In this document: positions 56,172 through 61,499 of the stretch, in pieces | How positions within the stretch are numbered: position 1 is the stretch's first letter | Layout: the number at the start of each line of letters is the position of its first letter | Assembly (NCBI GenBank): GCA_017656235.1 | Contig: JACDOF010000017.1 | Location: 1-61,499, forward strand | Origin: Brevibacillus sp. | Lineage (GTDB): Bacteria > Bacillota > Bacilli > Brevibacillales > Brevibacillaceae | Reading direction: 5' to 3' | Length of the DNA stretch: 61,499 bases | The notes under the pieces: model-generated | What the model saw: the letters and a program-made list of their open reading frames with translations, nothing else | Databases searched by the model: none | Told to the model about the DNA's origin: nothing | Program-made: the position numbers and the translations under genes

Positions 56172-58220
56172 GTGGAAGTGGTTCGCGAAGCACCTTTGAT
56201 TCGCTGGCTGCGCTGGATAAAGCGGCTGGTCAAGTTTGCCATTTTCAGTGTGCTCATAGGGTCTTTTCTGATTTTGTTGGGTGTCCTTTATCTGCGCTCC
56301 CAGCCACTGCCGGAAGCAAACATCAAGCAAACGACGACGATTTACGCGAGCAGCGGCCACGTCCTGGATACGCTGCACCGCGGTGAAAACCGGATCCTCG
56401 TACCGCTCAGGGACATCTCTCCCTATCTGGTTCAGGCAACCATCGCCATTGAGGACCGTTATTTCTGGCAGCACTACGGGTTCGACTTCAAGCGTATCCT
56501 GATGGCCGTTTACGTCAACCTGAAAAATATGCAAAAGAACCAGGGAGCCAGCACGATTACGGCCCAACTTGCCCGCAATCTGTACCTGACCCTGGACAAG
56601 ACATGGGAACGAAAGATTAAGGAAGCGCTGCTGACCGCCCAGTTGGAGTTAAACTACAGCAAGGAAGAAATTCTTGAAATGTATCTGAACGAAATCTATT
56701 ACGGCCATTCCGCATACGGTGTCCAGGCAGCGGCCCAAACCTACTTCGGCAAAGATGCCGGGGAACTGACACTGGCAGAGAGTGCGCTTTTGGCCGGCGT
56801 CCCCAAAGGCCCGGCCTACTATTCTCCGTTAACCAACTTTGAGCGGGCCAAGGAACGGCAGAAGCTCGTGCTGCAGGCCATGGTTCGCGATGGCTATATC
56901 ACCGAGGAACAAATGCAGGAAGCTGTCAGCGAAGAACTGGTGTTTACCACCAAAGAGGAACGGCAGCACCCCGTCGTTGCCCCCTACTTCCGGGATTATA
57001 TCGCCCGGCTGGTACAGGAGAAATACGGAATTGACGAGGAGAAGTTTATCCACGGCGGTCTCAAGATCTACACCACGTTGGACGCTGAGATGCAGAAAAA
57101 AGCGGAGCAGGCCATTGCCAGGCACCTGCAAAATGCAAACCCGGAGCTGCAGGTCGCGTTGATGGCCATGGACCCGAAAACCGGCCACATCAAAGCGTTT
57201 GTCGGCGGCCGCGATTACAGCCAAAGCCAATACAACCGCGTATTCAGCCAGCGTCAGCCCGGCTCATCGTTTAAGCCGTTTCTCTATCTGGCTGCTCTGC
57301 AAAGAGGTTTTACTCCGCTTACCCTGATGAAAAGCGAGCCAACCGTCTTTACCTATGACAACGGAAAGCAGTACATTCCCAAAAACTTCGGGGACAAGTA
57401 CGCGCACGACTTCATCACGCTGACACAGGCCATTGCGACGTCCGACAACATCTATGCTGTCAAGACGATTGAGCATCTGTCGCCGCAGGTGCTGGTTGAA
57501 CAGGCCAAAGCGCTGGGAATTACCAGCCCGCTTGAGGCAGTTCCCTCGCTCGCTCTGGGGAGCTCTCCCGTCTCTCCGTTTGAGATGACGGCTGCCTACG
57601 CAGCGATCGCCAATCTCGGCGAACGAGTGAAGCCGATCGCCATAACCAAAATCGAAGACAGCGAAGGAAACGTCCTGGTCGAAGAAAAGCCGGAAAAAGT
57701 GCAGGTGGCTGATCCGGCAGCCTCCTTCCTGTTGACAGACATGATGCAAAGCGTCTTTGAACCCAGGGGAACCGCGTACCGGGTGGCCCATCTGTTAAAT
57801 CGACCGGTTGCAGGGAAAACCGGTTCGACCGATTACGACTCCTGGCTGGTCGGTTTTACGCCGCAGTTGGTCACCACGGTATGGTTGGGATACGACGAGG
57901 GGCGCAAGATCGACCCGGTCCGGGATGCTCCGCTGGCAGCACCGATCTGGGCCGAATTCACGGAGCAGGCGTTGGCCGATCAACCGCCGACACTGTTTGA
58001 AATGCCGCCAGGTGTCATCTCCGTCTACATCGATCCGCACAACAACAAACTGGCAACCGAACACTGTCCCAATCCGCAGCTGGTTTCCTTTGCCCAAGGG
58101 ACGGAACCAACCGAATACTGCACGGAACACCTGCCCCATCCCGACGAACCGCCCAAACCGATCAAGCCGCCTGATAAACAATCGTTCTGGCAGCGCTTCG
58201 GCGGATGGTGGGGCCAATAA
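56172..58220 (+). CDS. pbpG: Class A penicillin-binding protein (PbpG/YwhE type)
   Basis: Bifunctional peptidoglycan polymerase. 682 residues: cytoplasmic N-terminus, membrane anchor at about residues 22-42, GT51 glycosyltransferase (about 75-245; catalytic Glu in AIEDRYFWQHYGFD, GASTITAQLARNLYL, EMYLNEIYYGHSAYGVQAAA), then transpeptidase (about 325-600; active-site Ser in QPGSSFKPF near residue 364, SDN in ATSDNIYA, KTG in VAGKTGSTDYDSW). A Pro/Lys-rich tail ends it. GTG 56172 with AAAGGA about 12 bases upstream. Divergent from speE as in B. subtilis (ywhE). Role in spore cortex or germ-cell-wall synthesis is inferred from the orthologue and promoter. Confidence 0.93.
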   Translation: MEVVREAPLIRWLRWIKRLVKFAIFSVLIGSFLILLGVLYLRSQPLPEANIKQTTTIYASSGHVLDTLHRGENRILVPLRDISPYLVQATIAIEDRYFWQHYGFDFKRILMAVYVNLKNMQKNQGASTITAQLARNLYLTLDKTWERKIKEALLTAQLELNYSKEEILEMYLNEIYYGHSAYGVQAAAQTYFGKDAGELTLAESALLAGVPKGPAYYSPLTNFERAKERQKLVLQAMVRDGYITEEQMQEAVSEELVFTTKEERQHPVVAPYFRDYIARLVQEKYGIDEEKFIHGGLKIYTTLDAEMQKKAEQAIARHLQNANPELQVALMAMDPKTGHIKAFVGGRDYSQSQYNRVFSQRQPGSSFKPFLYLAALQRGFTPLTLMKSEPTVFTYDNGKQYIPKNFGDKYAHDFITLTQAIATSDNIYAVKTIEHLSPQVLVEQAKALGITSPLEAVPSLALGSSPVSPFEMTAAYAAIANLGERVKPIAITKIEDSEGNVLVEEKPEKVQVADPAASFLLTDMMQSVFEPRGTAYRVAHLLNRPVAGKTGSTDYDSWLVGFTPQLVTTVWLGYDEGRKIDPVRDAPLAAPIWAEFTEQALADQPPTLFEMPPGVISVYIDPHNNKLATEHCPNPQLVSFAQGTEPTEYCTEHLPHPDEPPKPIKPPDKQSFWQRFGGWWGQ

Positions 58221-58248
58221 AGGGGGGAGCATGCCGCTCCCCCTTTTT
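58221..58248 (+). terminator. Terminator of pbpG (bidirectional)
   Basis: GGGGGAGC/GCTCCCCC stem extended by A-T pairs, 5-base loop, five T residues on the plus strand. The minus side also has CTTTATT, so it may serve the convergent small gene. Confidence 0.9.
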
Positions 58249-58265
58249 AATGGCCGGACCGGCAG

Positions 58266-58580
58266 CTAGACGCCGCCGCGCTCTTGTTCCGCCTCTTCTC
58301 CACCGCCGATGACACCATTTCCATCTGCAAGGAGATGATCGTTGAGAACCGTTATATATCCTGCCTTTTCCAACTGCTGCATGACGTCAAACATGCTTTT
58401 CCGCTTTCCGGCCGACAGCCGGGCTACAAAATGGTTAATCTCCTCAGCCGGCACGTGGGTTTGGATGTGGACTCCTCCATGCCGGACGAACATCTCATTT
58501 ACAAAATCTGACTGTTCCACCGGTTTGTTTGTCAAATCCAACGTCAGCACCCCGCTTGCTTGAGATGTTAGATGGTCCAT
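58266..58580 (-). CDS. Small hypothetical protein
   Basis: 104 residues from ATG 58580 (MDHLTSQASGVLTLDLTNKP). Predicted soluble, alpha/beta, with an acidic C-terminus rich in Gly and Glu. No ribosome-binding site is seen at the ATG or at the TTG 58631. It lies 50 bases beyond the ywhD terminator hairpin, convergent with pbpG. No family recognised. Confidence 0.5.
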   Translation of the reverse strand: MDHLTSQASGVLTLDLTNKPVEQSDFVNEMFVRHGGVHIQTHVPAEEINHFVARLSAGKRKSMFDVMQQLEKAGYITVLNDHLLADGNGVIGGGEEAEQERGGV

Positions 58581-58619
58581 ACCGCTAGTGTGCCGCAGGA
58601 AGAGAGCAAAATAAGCTGG

Positions 58620-58663
58620 AAAATAAGACAAACAGGGAAAGATTACAGCATCTTTCCCTGTTT
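58620..58663 (-). terminator. Terminator of ywhD
   Basis: Perfect 14-bp inverted repeat AAACAGGGAAAGAT/ATCTTTCCCTGTTT with a 6-base loop, then GTCTTATTTT on the minus strand. About 107 bases after the ywhD stop. Confidence 0.75.
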
Positions 58664-58770
58664 GCTGACCTAGTGTAAGACGTATGCAGTTGTACCGTTA
58701 GTTTACCTGAGTTGAAATCCGCGTACAATTGATTTCACATTTTGTTCACAGACCGTTCATTTTTCGGTTC

Positions 58771-59274
58771 TTACGCCAGCGCCTGCTTCAGTTCATCAGA
58801 AGAGTTTTCCCACATGGACGGGTTGTGGGTCATCAGCAGTTTTTTCAGCGCTTGCTTCTCCGTCTCGCCCAATTCATCGACCATAATTCGTCGTTTCATG
58901 GAATAGTCCATTCGATTCACGTGTTCATGCAGCAGTTTATAGCCCCGTCTGGCTTCCCGGTCAATCTCCATGTAGCAAGCAGTTACGCCCGCATAGTACG
59001 GTCCTTTCTCATTGCGGTCAACCGTCACCCACACGACCCAATACGGCTTTCCGTTGGGCACCTCTTCTTTATTGGTCGTCCATTTGACCCCTTTTTCCAC
59101 TGCGCTTTTGGCGTGAAGAGCCCCCATGTCAATGTACGCCTCATCTCCGTCAATAATAACCGACGACACGCTGCTGAGGTCGAGCATTCCCTGCCCAAAA
59201 CCGCCGTGCACGTCAGTCTTGGAGCTAACAATCGTAAATCCGCTGTTTTTACTGTTATTCTTAAACAGGTCCAT
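58771..59274 (-). CDS. ywhD: YwhD family protein
   Basis: 167 residues, family of unknown function found in Bacillales next to the spe/pbpG genes. N-terminal NNSKNSGFTIVSSKTDVHGGFG, then VSSVIIDGDEAYIDMGALHAKS and a C-terminal helical part (SMKRRIMVDELGETEKQALKKLL). No signal peptide. ATG 59274 with GGGGGATG upstream and a promoter 40 bases above. Confidence 0.9.
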   Translation of the reverse strand: MDLFKNNSKNSGFTIVSSKTDVHGGFGQGMLDLSSVSSVIIDGDEAYIDMGALHAKSAVEKGVKWTTNKEEVPNGKPYWVVWVTVDRNEKGPYYAGVTACYMEIDREARRGYKLLHEHVNRMDYSMKRRIMVDELGETEKQALKKLLMTHNPSMWENSSDELKQALA

Positions 59275-59312
59275 TGCTTTACATCCCCCAAACCACTTTC
59301 ATTCTTCCTTTT

Positions 59313-59342
59313 ATTGTACCCTGAACGTTTCAGCGTGTGCAA
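59313..59342 (-). promoter_or_regulatory. Sigma-A promoter of ywhD
   Basis: Minus strand TTGCAC (59342-59337), 18-base spacer, TACAAT (59318-59313). Confidence 0.65.
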
Positions 59343-59415
59343 TTTTTCCACCCACCGGTGAGAAGAATGGCTGCGGATAAAAACGCAGGAGTTATCAGAA
59401 AGGAAATCGGCATCC

Positions 59416-61499
59416 CTATCTGGCCGAACCGGAATGGACTTTTTCCACCATGATCCCACCCTCCTCTGACGCACGGACTCCCTTCTCCGGCGTTACCCTG
59501 ATTGCGGGAGGATCACCTCCTGCCTTTGGCAGCAGAACGATTACATTTCCGTGGAATTCGATCTCAAACTCGCCGCTTACCTGCTGCTGGTTGTTGCGAA
59601 TCTCTCTCGTTTTCCACACCTTGTTCCCCGTTTGGATGGCGGCGTCAGGAAACGCTCCGTCCCGACGATACAGGAGGTAGTAGTCGAACGCTGCCTTTTT
59701 CACAGGTACAGCACTCATCCCTTTCTGGATCTGCTCACTCCCGGACAAGAGAAGGGCAACCTGTTGGATAACGTCAGGATTGCTTGGCAGCGCGGCATGT
59801 TTTTCCCTCACATAATACGTTCTGCGGATACCGGCGAGCGCATGGTTGGCACTGATAAACGGAACGGTGCCATCCCCGTTTAGATCGTAGAACGGGACAT
59901 GCTGGTTGTTGAGCGACATGATCTCGTAGCCAGACAAGGTGATCTGCCCCTGGCCAACAATGGAGTACTGAGATACGGAAAGGGGCGTCCGGTTCCACTT
60001 TTGCTGCAGCTTGTCGCCGAATTGGACCAACGGAATATACGGCAAACGGGCGGCAGGGTGGTCGTATATCCGTTCGTACTCAAGGGGCTGCCGCTTGCTC
60101 GTATCGGGCGTGTACAAGTCTGGCAGCATGTACAAATAGGTCTGCTTCCTGACGTACTCCCGGGAAGGAAGCAATTCATAGACAGCAGGCGAGTACTCGG
60201 CGATCTGTCGGCCTGTCTCCTGACTAAAGATGACGGGTATCCCGAAGTTGTAGCCAAACTTGATCGCCTGATATGCGCGGGGAGCTCCCAAAAAGGGAGT
60301 GCCCAGGTAGACAATCCTTCTGATTTTGGATTGGTAGGCCGGATAGGCGAGCAAGGTCTCCCTGGCCAAAAGTCCCCCCATGCTGTGAGCAACCAACTGC
60401 ACCTGTTGTGATCGGGAGCGTGCCAATACTTCATCGATTTGCCGCTTTAGCTTTCCTGCGTTTTCGGTGCTGCTCTTTCTCCAGTCATAAGGAAAGGCAA
60501 AAAGGGAAACCCCTTTGATGTATCCCATCTTCTCCAGGTATTCGGCCATACTGTGATACTGTTCGGCGTGTTTTTGGACCAGCGGGTTGTACGACAGGAA
60601 AGCAGTCGCGCGGAACCCGGCGTCTCCCGCTTCCGGCGTGATCGTCACTTCCGGTGCGCGCTGGACCATCTCCACACTGCCCGCTCTGACAGGAACCAGG
60701 GGAAGTACCCGGCGGTGAACGCCTTGAATGTAATCCAGCGGCATGTCTTCGATGTCCAGCCACGCTTCCGTAACCTGTCCCGCCTCTGTCGCCATTAACC
60801 TGGAGCCGCCGATACCGGGAATCAGGATCACGGGTATGGTGGCAGTCCTGCCGGTTAATCTGTATGACTGAGCGGAAAAAGGAGAGTGCTGCCTGGGGGC
60901 CACTTTCAGATAGTATGTGCCAGGATCGCCATGAAAACGAAGCGTCGGGGATTTGTCTTTCCTGGTGTCGATTTGAGCCAGCAGCCTGCCTCTTTCATCG
61001 AGCAAAGTCAGCTCCAGAGCCGTTTTACCCGATTGGTCAACAGCCAATGTCGCGCAGATCATCGAAGCAAGCTTTACATCGAACATGTAGTAATCCGTGT
61101 CATCCTGATGATGAATCGTCGCGGCCAGCGAACCTCCGCCTGTGATCGGGCTGACCTCGCCCAATCCGTTGTTCGGTTCAAAACGGTCCGGCTGCACATT
61201 CGGCTTGGCTGGGACAGCACACACCCGCAGCCGGTAGTAGCCCGTTTTATCGTGAGCATCTCCAGCTCCCGCTACCGCAATGTAGTACCATCGGTCCTTC
61301 TCCACCTGCACCGATACCGGCCGCCTGCTCCGCTTTTCGTCCTCTGCCGCCTGACCGACCAATCTCTGGTGGTCGTCGAATAACGAGAGCGTGTAGGATT
61401 GTCCCGACGGAATATCATCCAGCGCAATCGTGAGAAGCTGATCCTGTGTCAACGCCGACTTTATTTTGACCCACCATCGCCGGTTTAGAACTGACCCAC
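59416..61499 (-). CDS. LCAT/lipase-like alpha/beta hydrolase, 5' end outside the window
   Basis: At least 694 residues; the frame is open through the right edge (reading RRWWVKIKSALTQDQLL), so the N-terminus, probably a signal peptide, is missing. The N-terminal part has two PPC-like beta domains (RWYYIAVAGAGDAHDKTGYYRLRV; DDTDYYMFDVKLAS and DPGTYYLKVAP). The hydrolase begins PVILIPGIGGSRLM (oxyanion region), with a YDWRKSS motif as in LCAT-type acyltransferases, nucleophile Ser in LVAHSMGGLLARETLL, and a probable acid and His later (DLNGDGTVPFISANHAL). Predicted secreted lipase, phospholipase or acyltransferase; substrate unknown. Confidence 0.8.
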   Translation of the reverse strand, partial: GSVLNRRWWVKIKSALTQDQLLTIALDDIPSGQSYTLSLFDDHQRLVGQAAEDEKRSRRPVSVQVEKDRWYYIAVAGAGDAHDKTGYYRLRVCAVPAKPNVQPDRFEPNNGLGEVSPITGGGSLAATIHHQDDTDYYMFDVKLASMICATLAVDQSGKTALELTLLDERGRLLAQIDTRKDKSPTLRFHGDPGTYYLKVAPRQHSPFSAQSYRLTGRTATIPVILIPGIGGSRLMATEAGQVTEAWLDIEDMPLDYIQGVHRRVLPLVPVRAGSVEMVQRAPEVTITPEAGDAGFRATAFLSYNPLVQKHAEQYHSMAEYLEKMGYIKGVSLFAFPYDWRKSSTENAGKLKRQIDEVLARSRSQQVQLVAHSMGGLLARETLLAYPAYQSKIRRIVYLGTPFLGAPRAYQAIKFGYNFGIPVIFSQETGRQIAEYSPAVYELLPSREYVRKQTYLYMLPDLYTPDTSKRQPLEYERIYDHPAARLPYIPLVQFGDKLQQKWNRTPLSVSQYSIVGQGQITLSGYEIMSLNNQHVPFYDLNGDGTVPFISANHALAGIRRTYYVREKHAALPSNPDVIQQVALLLSGSEQIQKGMSAVPVKKAAFDYYLLYRRDGAFPDAAIQTGNKVWKTREIRNNQQQVSGEFEIEFHGNVIVLLPKAGGDPPAIRVTPEKGVRASEEGGIMVEKVHSGSAR

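Overview
The window is chromosomal DNA from an endospore-forming, moderately GC-rich Bacillales bacterium. Gene order and protein character suggest a Brevibacillus/Paenibacillaceae-type organism, but the species cannot be fixed from sequence alone. Spore-former evidence is spo0F behind a near-perfect sigma-H promoter, spoIIR, a YhcN/YlaJ-type spore lipoprotein and a pbpG-type PBP behind a sigma-G-like promoter. Almost everything is on the minus strand; the clear plus-strand genes are a LysE-type exporter and the PBP. No rRNA, tRNA, CRISPR array or prophage was seen.

Layout in window coordinates. (1) 0.2-5.9 kb: a five-gene peptide ABC importer operon (D-F-binding protein-B-C) with a sigma-A promoter. 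(2) 6.1-10.4 kb: a 1058-residue secreted SLH protein with a phosphodiester-glycosidase domain, and the exporter. (3) 10.4-32.8 kb: a conserved Bacillales housekeeping block: wecB/mnaA, upp, glyA, ywlG, rpiB, ywlE, mntP, tsaC/ywlC, spoIIR, prmC, prfA, a spore lipoprotein, tdk, rpmE, an orphan radical SAM protein, a LysM/M23 peptidase, rho, glpX, murA, tal, fba, spo0F, pyrG, rpoE. (4) 32.9-45 kb: a fatty- and branched-chain acyl-CoA oxidation cluster (fadF, thiolase, hbd, two acyl-CoA dehydrogenases, meaB, a TetR repressor, icmF). An exact FadR-type box and related GAGCG-type palindromes lie at its promoters. (5) 45.3-48.7 kb: lysine 2,3-aminomutase (kamA) behind a textbook sigma-54 promoter, next to its probable sigma-54 activator, then ywiB. 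(6) 49-52.5 kb: an AT-rich accessory island with a broken IS21-type istA, a lipoprotein, a small ORF, and a secreted zinc protease paired with a secreted partner. (7) 52.5-61.5 kb: an MFS transporter, speB and speE, a class A PBP (pbpG-like), ywhD, and a 5'-truncated LCAT/lipase-like protein running off the right edge.

How the genes work together. fadF (ETF to menaquinone), thiolase, Hbd and the dehydrogenases form a beta-oxidation set, with IcmF rearranging isobutyryl- and n-butyryl-CoA. The TetR gene sits inside the cluster with its own promoter and operator. pyrG keeps the CTP-sensing leader known from B. subtilis: the transcript starts with GGGC and a terminator precedes the gene.

Most genes are familiar. 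The new or checkable content is mainly regulatory: the kamA sigma-54 promoter with paired upstream dyads, the shared TetR-type operators, DnaA-box-like sites at the tsaC promoter, a two-tier palindrome before glyA, and the protease island. Start codons were re-chosen by ribosome-binding sites in many genes, several of them GTG or TTG.
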